Shown: piece after piece, positions 36,045 through 43,986 of the stretch
Numbering within the stretch: the first letter of the stretch is position 1
Layout of the letters: each line of letters opens with the position of its first letter
Source of the DNA: Citrobacter sp. 18056
Lineage (GTDB): Bacteria; Pseudomonadota; Gammaproteobacteria; Enterobacterales; Enterobacteriaceae
Length of the DNA stretch: 64,000 nucleotides
Direction of reading: 5' to 3'
Assembly: GCA_902706235.1 (NCBI GenBank)
Contig: CACSJR010000001.1
Coordinates: forward strand, 432,603 to 496,602
Made by a program: the position numbers and the translations under genes
The notes under the pieces: model-generated
Databases searched by the model: none
The model's input: only the letters and a program-made list of their open reading frames with translations
What the model was told of the DNA's origin: nothing

Positions 36045-37166
36045 TTATTTAAGCATGGATATTATTTTGATATGATTTTCATCGTTCTGGTCTTTCCTAT
36101 CTAATGAGTCCCTAGCATCTCTACTTTCTTTTTCATAATAGCGCTCACCCCTATTAGACACTTGATCTACCACAAAACCACACAACGCACCGACTATCCC
36201 TTTTTTAAATTCAGCACGAAGCTCATTCCAGGAAAAAACTTTCCCATTACTGACTAACCAATCTAACATCTTATTAGCCTGCGCTGTGGTTAAAATCCCT
36301 TTCCCCTCAGCGTAGATGGCGACATTTAAAATCATCATCCCACCGTTGCGGATTAAACTATGCTTAACCGCTGCCTCTGCTGTAGTACTCACTGCGTGAT
36401 CCTGCAACGCTTTTCCCGCCTCGCCGAAAATGTTAGCACTCTGGTTGGAAAGACCTTTGTCTGTCATTGTGCTATAGATTTCCATCCCTGATGCAATAGT
36501 TACACCAATAGGTATCCCGAAGCCAAAAGCTAAAACGCCTGTAATAAATTTACTTGTCCACTGAAGCCAAACTTCTTTGTTGTTAGCGCTGGATATTAAT
36601 CTTGCAGCCTGTGAAGCCAGTGGGTCACTAATAATAATATTCAGTCTGCCGCCGACTGGGCACATTAAATATGAATGATTGAGCAGTGCATATTGTTTTT
36701 CAAATAAAACCGTATTGTGGAAATACTTCCATTGTGCATCGAAAACCTTGTCACATTCATGACTTAGCTTATAAACAGCATAGATTGTGGATGCTATACC
36801 GCCCACAGCAGCGGCTGAGCCAACAACAATAGCGGATGTCACAGTCGCAACCCCGGCTATTGCGGCAACAATGGGGCCCGACACAGGAGCGGTAACCACC
36901 ACGACTATAACAACTGCCACAATCGCAATGCCTGCAAAAAAGGCAGCCAGTCCGCCCCACACTTTTTTCGGCATTTTGCATTTAAAACAATCGTCTAGTT
37001 TTTTATCCAGAATATTTAACAATGGCGCAGGAACAACAGTGTTTATCGTAATGCCTGCAGTTTTCACGAGTACTTTATCCGGATGCAAGCCTAATTTTCT
37101 GGGGGATGACACGGTCATGTTGCTGCAAATAATATTAACCCCCTGTCGAACAAATGATTGAGCCAT
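36045..37166 (-). CDS. T6SS effector candidate, membrane-active, PAAR-like segments
   Basis: A 373-residue protein encoded two genes after vgrG. Residues about 1-70 (VRQGVNIICSNMTVSSPRKL to FKCKMP) and about 160-185 (HSYLMCPVGGRLNIII) resemble the two halves of PAAR-like DUF4280 domains. Between them lies a hydrophobic run of about 60 residues (several membrane segments), and another hydrophobic region (FITGVLAFGFGIPIGVTIA) follows. That suggests a VgrG-loaded, possibly pore-forming toxin. ATG at 37166 with GGAGG upstream shares one base with the preceding stop. No enzyme motif was found. Family assignment is tentative. Confidence 0.6.
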   Translation of the reverse strand: MAQSFVRQGVNIICSNMTVSSPRKLGLHPDKVLVKTAGITINTVVPAPLLNILDKKLDDCFKCKMPKKVWGGLAAFFAGIAIVAVVIVVVVTAPVSGPIVAAIAGVATVTSAIVVGSAAAVGGIASTIYAVYKLSHECDKVFDAQWKYFHNTVLFEKQYALLNHSYLMCPVGGRLNIIISDPLASQAARLISSANNKEVWLQWTSKFITGVLAFGFGIPIGVTIASGMEIYSTMTDKGLSNQSANIFGEAGKALQDHAVSTTAEAAVKHSLIRNGGMMILNVAIYAEGKGILTTAQANKMLDWLVSNGKVFSWNELRAEFKKGIVGALCGFVVDQVSNRGERYYEKESRDARDSLDRKDQNDENHIKIISMLK

Positions 37167-38044
37167 TAGACCTTCCTCCGAATTCGGCAACTAATATCCA
37201 GTTCAACATTACTCTCTACTCGCTCTCGCATTCGGATATCTGCATATTCCAAATATTTATCGACTGTATTAAATTCAATCTGGGAATCATATTCCACAGA
37301 GTAAATTGAAAACTGATAATCAAGAGATGGCTTATATTTTTGGTTATATTGCCGTTCTATTTCATCTACATCAATAAAGCCAGTTGGTTTACCCGTTTTG
37401 CGCACCACAACGCTCTCAGGTGATTCCTGTATGATCTTCTGCGTTACAGTTAATGGCGTCACCACCTTTTCAAAAAGCTGCGAATTAAATTCCATCAACA
37501 CGTCACGCTCAAAATTTTGCGTTCGAACTAAAAAACGATCAAAAAAAGTGGTAAAGAATATTTGAGTGTCCAGATTAGACACTAACTGTTCATGGGAGAG
37601 AATTTGCTCATCGAAGGCTGAAATGAAATTAATAACATGTTGTTTTACTTCTTCGGCGCGAATAAACTCATTCTTTTTGAGAAACTCTTTTTTATACTCT
37701 TGCCATTCCATAATGATATGTTGATGATTCATTATGCTCACAGGCTTTCCTGTCGAGGGATGAATCCACACAGCAACATTACTTTTTAACCTGTCGATTT
37801 CTTTCACTACATCTAATAACGGCTGATGTGCATCAGGAGATATCTTTGAAATATAATCATCAACATGCACGAAATACAACAGAGGTTCATTTTCACTATG
37901 TGTTATAGTATAATCCGTTTTAACCTGAGTGCTGTTAACAGGGATGTCATTAAGTTTTATTGCAATCTCTTGCTCAACCCTATATTTTGTAATGCGCGGC
38001 AGTGAATCATTCGTTTTTATCACGCCATCACTATTTTCGTTCAT
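37166..38044 (-). CDS. Unknown protein of the vgrG island, adaptor candidate
   Basis: A 292-residue protein, soluble, without signal peptide or membrane segment and rich in charged residues; I do not recognise the family. It is not the usual DUF4123 or DcrB/DUF1795 adaptor by appearance. It lies between vgrG and the effector, 40 bases after vgrG and one base overlapping the effector, the place where effector-loading adaptors are encoded. The start is uncertain: ATG 38044 is preferred; an in-frame TTG at 38056 is possible. It is AT-rich like its neighbours. Confidence 0.6.
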   Translation of the reverse strand: MNENSDGVIKTNDSLPRITKYRVEQEIAIKLNDIPVNSTQVKTDYTITHSENEPLLYFVHVDDYISKISPDAHQPLLDVVKEIDRLKSNVAVWIHPSTGKPVSIMNHQHIIMEWQEYKKEFLKKNEFIRAEEVKQHVINFISAFDEQILSHEQLVSNLDTQIFFTTFFDRFLVRTQNFERDVLMEFNSQLFEKVVTPLTVTQKIIQESPESVVVRKTGKPTGFIDVDEIERQYNQKYKPSLDYQFSIYSVEYDSQIEFNTVDKYLEYADIRMRERVESNVELDISCRIRRKV

Positions 38045-38083
38045 TTTCTTAACCAATCCCTTGTTGAATTAACGAAATCACTG

Positions 38084-39970
38084 TTAGTTGATTTGTACTT
38101 CGGAACCATCAATGTCAACAATTCCGCCTCCAGTAATCTTAATTGTTGCCCCACTAATTTCAATCTGACCACTCGCTCTCATTGCAATAGATGCAGCGCC
38201 CACTTTTAAATCAATAGATTCATTCATTAATTCTATGCTGGCTCCCCCACGTATAATTTTACAGGAGTCTGATTTAACTGTTAGCGTATAACTCCCATCG
38301 ACGGTAACATCTTCGCCTCCACCAATTGTAATCGTTTCATTACCAGTGATATTCTCTATTCTGTTTTCTTTCACAGTCAGTGTCTGATCTTTATCCACCG
38401 TGATATTCTGAAATCCTCCAATTGTTTCTGTATCGTTGTTGGCTATTGTCATCGTACGATCATGTAATATTTTGGTGTTCATATCTTTCTGGGCATGGAT
38501 AAACACCTCCTGCTTGCCCTTTTCATCTTCAAAACGCAGTTCGTTAAATCCAGCGCCTTTGTGGGTCTGGGAGCGCAGGCTCATCTGGGTTTTGGTTCCG
38601 GGTAGGCCACCCGGCGGCAAATTATTGACATGGTAAGTTCGCCCGATGACCACCGGCTGGTCGGGGTCACCGTTCAGAAATTCAATAATAACTTCATGGC
38701 CGATGCGCGGAATGGCCAGGCTTCCCCAGCCTTTTCCCGCCCAGGGCTGGGAGACCCGTATCCAACACGAGCTGCTGTCATCGGTTTTTCCTGACCGGTC
38801 CCAGAGAAAACGAACCCGAACACGACCATACGCATCGCAGTAAATCTCTTCACCTGGGGGCCCTGTGACAATGGCAATTTGCGCCCCATCGATACGCGGT
38901 TTATCCGTCAGTAGAGGGCGCCAGGTCTGGTTGCGGGGAATAAAGGTGAATTGATTGACCAGCGTGGTTCCCGCCTCACCGGCTTCTTCTTCCAGTGCCT
39001 GCGGCTGGTGGCCAGTGTGGGTAATACGGGTTATCTGCCAGCGAGTGTTCATCTCCTCGCGGGGATGGTCAGTCAGCGTAAAATCCGTACCCGGCTGTAG
39101 GGCGGCGTAATTAGAAGCCCCGTCTCCCTGATGGGCGGTATTACGCAGCGCTTCCACCCGCCAGCGGGAAAAGCGTTTCCCGGAGTCATCTTTATAGCGC
39201 CCCGGATAATCGTAATGAAAATAGCGCTGGTTTTGATGCTGCATATCCCGCGCGTGATCGCGGTAAACCGCATCCCAAGGGGGATTTTTAAAGGTGTAAT
39301 CCCCTAACAGGACGTCTGTCGGACGCAGACTTTCACGCCGACGCAGCGTCGTGATACAGGGCTTCTGAGCCGGGGCGGTGTTGTAGGGTAAAACGGGGCC
39401 GGCATTCTGGCCACCACAGTGGTCAGCGAAGACCAGCGTGTGCCTGTCACCGTCATGTTCAAAGAAGTAAAAGATACCTTCCTCGGCAAACATGCGTTCA
39501 ATGAATGTTAAATCGTCCTCCTGATACTGGACGCAGAACTCACGGACGGCATGTTCATAGCGCAGCGAATAGGCGTAATTACTGATACCATGCTCACCCA
39601 GCAGCGTTTCAACGATAGTTTGCAGATTTTGTTGCTGAAAAATCCGTGAATTACGCCTCAGACTGGCCCGCCAGAGCGCTGGACGAACCGAAAGTGAATA
39701 GCGGGTGCGGCGAAAACCGGTGTCGCCCTGCTCCATCGACACCACAATGCCGTTAACAACACGTTGTATGACAGCATCACGCCAAACCGTCAGCGTAATA
39801 TCTTTGTCCAACACTGTACCAAAATCGACAGCAGGTATCGCGCTGGCGAGCTCCAGTTCGAGGGAGAACAGGGCTGAATACTGTTCCTGTAAGGTAAAGC
39901 CCACGACCGAAAAAGTCTCACCGGGTAACCCTTTTACATTCAGCGTAAAATACAATCCATTATTTGTCAT
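38084..39970 (-). CDS. vgrG: Type VI secretion spike protein VgrG
   Basis: A 628-residue VgrG (Rhs_Vgr family). The gp27-like N-terminal domain (to about 370) is followed by the gp5-like OB-fold (AYGRVRVRFLWDRSGKTDDSSSCWIRVSQPWAG region) and a C-terminal repetitive beta-helix needle (ENITGNETITIGGGEDVTV and similar). No extra catalytic domain follows the needle, so the effector is a separate protein. No other T6SS structural gene is in the window; this is a satellite vgrG island that must use a main cluster elsewhere. The 5' two thirds is GC-richer than the 3' third and the genes behind it. Confidence 0.93.
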   Translation of the reverse strand: MTNNGLYFTLNVKGLPGETFSVVGFTLQEQYSALFSLELELASAIPAVDFGTVLDKDITLTVWRDAVIQRVVNGIVVSMEQGDTGFRRTRYSLSVRPALWRASLRRNSRIFQQQNLQTIVETLLGEHGISNYAYSLRYEHAVREFCVQYQEDDLTFIERMFAEEGIFYFFEHDGDRHTLVFADHCGGQNAGPVLPYNTAPAQKPCITTLRRRESLRPTDVLLGDYTFKNPPWDAVYRDHARDMQHQNQRYFHYDYPGRYKDDSGKRFSRWRVEALRNTAHQGDGASNYAALQPGTDFTLTDHPREEMNTRWQITRITHTGHQPQALEEEAGEAGTTLVNQFTFIPRNQTWRPLLTDKPRIDGAQIAIVTGPPGEEIYCDAYGRVRVRFLWDRSGKTDDSSSCWIRVSQPWAGKGWGSLAIPRIGHEVIIEFLNGDPDQPVVIGRTYHVNNLPPGGLPGTKTQMSLRSQTHKGAGFNELRFEDEKGKQEVFIHAQKDMNTKILHDRTMTIANNDTETIGGFQNITVDKDQTLTVKENRIENITGNETITIGGGEDVTVDGSYTLTVKSDSCKIIRGGASIELMNESIDLKVGAASIAMRASGQIEISGATIKITGGGIVDIDGSEVQIN

Positions 39971-40102
39971 TGATATGATCCATAATTTCCTGCGCTATAT
40001 TTCATCATCCATAGACTGCTGCTCAGTAGAGAGAAATCATCATTTAAAGCATGGCAATATATTGAGTTTATATAGATTAAGAGTTAAACAGACAACTGCC
40101 GT

Positions 40103-40127
40103 GTCATTTAACCACACGTTAAATGAC
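40103..40127. promoter_or_regulatory. Perfect inverted repeat upstream of vgrG
   Basis: GTCATTTAAC and GTTAAATGAC are separated by 5 bases. The dyad lies about 133 bases before the vgrG start, and there is no T tract, which suggests an operator rather than a terminator. The binding protein is unknown. Confidence 0.4.
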
Positions 40128-40222
40128 GTACCATATCAAATAAAATAGCCAAATAGATTATAAACATTACCTAATCAGATAGATATCTTGCCTGGTGGTA
40201 ATTTCAAAGGGCATTATACTGA

Positions 40223-40244
40223 GGGGATTATTCTGAAAATAACC
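40223..40244. promoter_or_regulatory. Palindromic motif, copy 1
   Basis: GGGGATTATTCTG followed by AAAATAACC nearly repeats a palindrome at 42437-42459 (GGTTATT-N6-AATAACC). Both lie upstream of leftward genes. Possible shared operator; not a known consensus to me. Confidence 0.35.
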
Positions 40245-40486
40245 CGACGTAAATCATCTCGCTGATTTTATTGTTATATTTTTACATGTGGATTGAGGTT
40301 TATAGCTAATTCATTAGACTTTGATTTATATCAATTCAGAATATATATAGCATTACGGAATTCAATGATTTTTAAGAGCGCGTCATATCACTTATTATTG
40401 ACCCCATCAATATAACGATAAGTTAATAGCCAACGCCAGTTTCAGGAAAATACCGTGTTCGTACTGGAAAGATTTTAAGTATGGGA

Positions 40487-40517
40487 ATGGCATTCCCCCA
40501 TTACCGGGGAATGCCAT
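40487..40517. terminator. Strong hairpin after ydcY
   Basis: ATGGCATTCCCC and GGGGAATGCCAT form a 12-base perfect stem with a 7-base loop, 12 bases beyond the ydcY stop. No T run follows on the minus strand, so it is terminator-like or a stabilising 3' structure. Confidence 0.6.
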
Positions 40518-40528
40518 AAAGCAAACAC

Positions 40529-40762
40529 TCAAATAATCGTGCCACCTTTGGTGAGGCTTTCCTGCCGTGCGTCCTCTTCTTCCTTGTGATGACGGCCTTT
40601 GTGGGCGATTGCGGTGCGCAGGCGCTGCTGCTGGGTATAACGATCTTCCCGGCTTAGATCTGCGTCATCGCTCAACACAATCAGCAATTCATTCATGCCG
40701 ATGATAGAACCATCCTCAATGGCCGCGTCTACCTGGGTACTTACCTCATCCAAATGTGACAT
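40529..40762 (-). CDS. ydcY: YdcY, DUF2526 small protein
   Basis: A 77-residue acidic cytoplasmic protein matching E. coli YdcY in length and sequence (MSHLDEV start, ALSDDA-like and SREDRYTQQQRLRTAIAH segments, ending GGTII). Function unknown. In K-12 it directly follows ydcZ, so it marks the right border of the vgrG insertion. The stop of this frame and the upstream binding-protein gene, 9 bases away, suggest co-transcription. Confidence 0.9.
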   Translation of the reverse strand: MSHLDEVSTQVDAAIEDGSIIGMNELLIVLSDDADLSREDRYTQQQRLRTAIAHKGRHHKEEEDARQESLTKGGTII

Positions 40763-40771
40763 ATCTGCTCC

Positions 40772-42379
40772 TTAATTCAGCTTCACTTTCGAGAAATCAC
40801 TGCCCATCAGGCTGACACTGTAGCCGGTCACGTTGCTGCGTGTGGCGAAGAAGGTTTTACCGTTGGCCAGGGCAATCCATGGAGCCTGCTGGTAGAAAAT
40901 CTCCTGCGCCTGTTGGTACAGTTTCGCGCGCGCGGCCGGGTCGCTGGTCAGCTTGGCTTTTTTCACCAGGCCATCATACCCTTTATCGCACCAGCGCGCG
41001 GCATTGGAGCCGGTTTTTATGCTGTCACAACCGAGCAGCGTATCGGCAAAGTTATCCGGATCGCCGTTGTCGGACATCCAGCCAAACAGTGCCGAATCGT
41101 GTTCGCCTTTGCGCATCCCGGAAAGATATTCACCCCATTCATAGGTAGTAATTTTGGCTTTGATGCCTACTTTCGCCCAGTCACTCTGGATCATCTCGGC
41201 GATACGGCGCGAGTTCGGGTTATACGGGCGCTGGACTGGCATCGACCACAGCGTCACTTCCGCGCCTTTCTCAAGCCCTGCCTGCTTTAGCAGCGCTTTG
41301 GCTTTTTCAGGGTTGTAATCGTAGTCTGCCAAATTACTGTCGTAACCCAGCATTTTCGGCGGCAGCGGTGATTTTGCGACCGAACCGGAACCCATAAACA
41401 CCGCATTGACGATCGACTTTTTGTCCGTTGCGTAGTTCAACGCCTGGCGTACCAGCACATTATCAAACGGCTTTTTCTCGGTATTAAACGCCAGATAACC
41501 GACGTTAAGCGCATCCACAGAATGCAGCACCAAATCTTTGTTATTTTTGATAACGTCGAACTGCACCGGCGACGGCGCGGGGATAATCTGGCATTCGTTG
41601 GTTTGCAGTTTCGCCAGACGGGTTTCCACATTCGGGGTGATGGAGAAAATCAGGTGTTTCGTCGGTACCTCGCCATCCCAATAGTTCGGGTTAGCGACAT
41701 AGCGGATCAGCGAGTCAACTTTATATTGCTGGAACGCGTACGGCCCTGTGCCAATAGGCCAGGTATCAACATTTTCCGGCGTCCCCTTGTTCATCATCGC
41801 GTCGGCGTATTCAGCCGAAAGAATCGAGGCGAAATCCATTCCCCAGTCGGCCAGGAAAGAAGCGTTTGGTTCGTTTAGCTCAAACTGGACGTGATAATCA
41901 TCAATCTTCTTCACGTCTTTAATCAGTTTATCGAGGCCCGCGTCGGTGAAATATTCGTAATTCCCCTGCGATACTTTGTGATAAGGATTATTTTCATCCT
42001 TCTGGCGCATGACCGAGAAAATAACGTCATCGGCGTTGAAATCACGCGTCGGCTTAAAGAATTTATTACTGTTGAACTTCACGCCCTGACGCAGGGTAAA
42101 GGTATAGGTTTTACCATCCGGGGAAATAGTCCAGGTGGTTGCCAGAGAGGGGATCGGGGTGTTTTTCTGCGGATCGAAATTTATCAGGCGGTTGTACAGC
42201 ACCTGTGAGCTGGCAACGAACGACGGCCCCGAACTGGCAATCTGCGGGTTGAATGACTCCGGTGACGCTTCGGAGCAGTAGATAAGGGTGTCATTATTTG
42301 CCGCCATCGCGGCCCCTGCCGGTAACAATGCGCTGAGGGCCAGGGCCAGCAGCGTTTTCCCTGTCGGTGTTGGAGACAT
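40772..42379 (-). CDS. Peptide ABC transporter substrate-binding protein, DppA-like
   Basis: A 535-residue periplasmic solute-binding protein family 5 member with signal peptide MSPTPTGKTLLALALSALLPAGAAMA. It follows DppA throughout (IYCSEASPESFNPQ, NPYHKVSQGNYEYF, LWSMPVQRPYNPNSRRIAEMIQ, GWMSDNGDPDNF) but differs enough to be a paralogue rather than the dppABCDF gene. No permease or ATPase genes accompany it, so it presumably feeds an importer encoded elsewhere, such as DppBCDF. ydcY follows 9 bases downstream. The 281-base upstream gap contains a GGTTATT/AATAACC palindrome. Confidence 0.9.
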   Translation of the reverse strand: MSPTPTGKTLLALALSALLPAGAAMAANNDTLIYCSEASPESFNPQIASSGPSFVASSQVLYNRLINFDPQKNTPIPSLATTWTISPDGKTYTFTLRQGVKFNSNKFFKPTRDFNADDVIFSVMRQKDENNPYHKVSQGNYEYFTDAGLDKLIKDVKKIDDYHVQFELNEPNASFLADWGMDFASILSAEYADAMMNKGTPENVDTWPIGTGPYAFQQYKVDSLIRYVANPNYWDGEVPTKHLIFSITPNVETRLAKLQTNECQIIPAPSPVQFDVIKNNKDLVLHSVDALNVGYLAFNTEKKPFDNVLVRQALNYATDKKSIVNAVFMGSGSVAKSPLPPKMLGYDSNLADYDYNPEKAKALLKQAGLEKGAEVTLWSMPVQRPYNPNSRRIAEMIQSDWAKVGIKAKITTYEWGEYLSGMRKGEHDSALFGWMSDNGDPDNFADTLLGCDSIKTGSNAARWCDKGYDGLVKKAKLTSDPAARAKLYQQAQEIFYQQAPWIALANGKTFFATRSNVTGYSVSLMGSDFSKVKLN

Positions 42380-42436
42380 AGTTATAAGCCTTTTGCTCTT
42401 ATTATTTGGGGTAATCGAAGCTTAATCACAGCACAA

Positions 42437-42459
42437 GGGGGTTATTCTGGCAAATAACC
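42437..42459. promoter_or_regulatory. Palindromic motif, copy 2
   Basis: GGTTATT and AATAACC are perfect 7-base arms with a 6-base spacer, preceded by GGG. A third half-site GGTTAT is at 42471-42476. The site lies 58-80 bases upstream of the DppA-like gene, a usual operator position, and is nearly repeated at 40223-40244. Confidence 0.42.
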
Positions 42460-42660
42460 AAAATGCATCAGGTTATGCTTACCCAGCAAATTTCGCCGTT
42501 TTATTGGCCAATAATTTCACTTAAGAACTTTGTCAAAAAGCAAGCGTTTCACGCGTTTTCAATAGCCAGAGTATTTGCTGTTTTTGGCTTTTCCTCGCCC
42601 GTTTATCCCCTTCCCGCCTGCGTTAGAGTAGCGGTGTGAAAAAGTCGATGGGATAAGAAC

Positions 42661-43986
42661 GTGGCAAAAACTCTATTACGCAGCGGCAGTCTGGACGATT
42701 TCCAGTCCGTGGGCGGCGGCGGCCAGGCCGTATTTGCATCAGCATTACAGATTCGTGAGACGCTGCGCCTGCGCAAACAGCAGACGCTGGTGGAGTGTCT
42801 GGCTATCCCGCAGGTCAACGATGACGGCGATCGCGTGGACTGGTATTCGCCGGTTGAAGGCGACGTGCTGGCGTGGAAAGCCGCCGATGAAGACCTGCGT
42901 GAACGCGCGCTGAGTCAGCTGGAAATGATGGCCGATGGCGCACTGGGCCTGGCCCGCAAATGTCAACAGTCCGAGAAAACCGCGCAGCAGCTGTTCGGCG
43001 CGTTGCTGGAAAAAGCGTTACAGTTTCCCGGCGAAAATCACGTTTTCCTGGTCGGCGGCAAACCGGTTATCACCTTCTGGGGCTTTGTGAATCTGAACGA
43101 AAGCGCCCGGGAGGAACTGTTTGGTTGCCTGCATTTAGCGCCCATACCAGAACCCGTTGTCGACCTTTACGAAGACATCCCAAATGAAGACGCGCTGAAA
43201 GTCACCTTCAGCCAGGCCGATGAGCCGCTACTGGCCGCGCCGCTGGTAATGAGCGTTGCCGCAGAAGAACAAGAATTTCCTGAGCCCATTGAAGAAAACG
43301 TCGAGCCAGAGGCCCCAGTGGACGTCGCTGCGCAGAAAGCCTCTCGCCGCATTCCGCTTTGGAGCTTACCGGTGGCGGCCGTACTCGTCGCCGCCATTGC
43401 CGGGCCGCTGTTATGGCCTCGGTCGACGACATCCGCGGAACCGATCCTGGCCCATGTGGATCCCATCGCTGTGACAAAACCAACGGCACCTGCACTGCCA
43501 GAACTGACGCACTCCCTGCCGCTGCATCTGGCGAGCGTCAAAGAGCCGGTGCAAGAAGAGAAGCCGGAAGAAAAACCGGTGATTATCGCTGCCATTCCGA
43601 AAGATGCGCTGGTGATGGAGGCCGATCAGATGCGCGCTGGCACGACCAAATTCCTTAACGGCACCTGGCGTGTGCTGGTCGACGTGAAAGATCCGGTCAC
43701 CGGTAAAGCCCCGTCTCTTCGCTATCAAATTCTCAACAATAAAGGCAACGCGCGTCTGGTGCATGGCGACAATGTGGTCTGTAAGGCTGAAATTTTCTCC
43801 GGCCTGCATCAGAACGGCGAATTGCTGGTAAAAAGCCGTGGCAACGCGCGTTGCAGCGATGGTTCACGCTATCCGGTTCCAGAAATTACCTGTAAAGCAG
43901 GCGTCAGCGACGTGGCGGAATGCACCGGACGCTACGACGTAAACACTGTCGTTCCGTTGACGTTCCGTAAAGTGGGGGCGCGCTAA
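42661..43986 (+). CDS. srfA: SrfA family protein
   Basis: A 441-residue protein named after Salmonella SrfA (SsrB-regulated factor). A soluble N-terminal region of about 200 residues and an acidic linker lead to one membrane segment (PLWSLPVAAVLVAAIAGPLLW, about 231-252). A C-terminal domain with three cysteines follows and would face the periplasm. It starts with GTG behind GGGATAAG. The stop shares a base with the srfB start. The biochemical role is unknown, and the virulence label rests on Salmonella expression studies. Confidence 0.85.
   Translation: MAKTLLRSGSLDDFQSVGGGGQAVFASALQIRETLRLRKQQTLVECLAIPQVNDDGDRVDWYSPVEGDVLAWKAADEDLRERALSQLEMMADGALGLARKCQQSEKTAQQLFGALLEKALQFPGENHVFLVGGKPVITFWGFVNLNESAREELFGCLHLAPIPEPVVDLYEDIPNEDALKVTFSQADEPLLAAPLVMSVAAEEQEFPEPIEENVEPEAPVDVAAQKASRRIPLWSLPVAAVLVAAIAGPLLWPRSTTSAEPILAHVDPIAVTKPTAPALPELTHSLPLHLASVKEPVQEEKPEEKPVIIAAIPKDALVMEADQMRAGTTKFLNGTWRVLVDVKDPVTGKAPSLRYQILNNKGNARLVHGDNVVCKAEIFSGLHQNGELLVKSRGNARCSDGSRYPVPEITCKAGVSDVAECTGRYDVNTVVPLTFRKVGAR

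Larger units (their letters stand above)
34724..36096. repeat. Tandem duplication (685 + 688 bp) carrying the immunity gene
   Basis: Copy A (34724-35408) and copy B (35409-36096) are head-to-tail. Both begin TTAGGCAAACAGAGGAATCC and end GGTCTTTC. Each unit contains a short inverted repeat (AGAGGA/TCCTCT), one membrane-anchored protein gene and the last 52 bases of the effector gene. The middle of the coding part has diverged while the ends are almost identical. This shows that the extra immunity gene arose by duplication of the effector 3' end plus immunity gene. Confidence 0.9.
39971..40528. other. AT-rich gene-free region upstream of vgrG
   Basis: This 558-base stretch has no convincing gene on either strand. 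It holds the presumed vgrG promoter, a perfect 10-base inverted repeat (40103-40127), a palindrome related to one upstream of the peptide-binding protein gene (40223-40244) and a hairpin at the ydcY end (40487-40517). Short frames here lack ribosome-binding sites. Confidence 0.6.

Noticed and set aside
39705..40148. 147-codon plus-strand frame over the vgrG 5' end
   Set aside because: Its first half is antisense to conserved vgrG and the rest runs through AT-rich promoter sequence.
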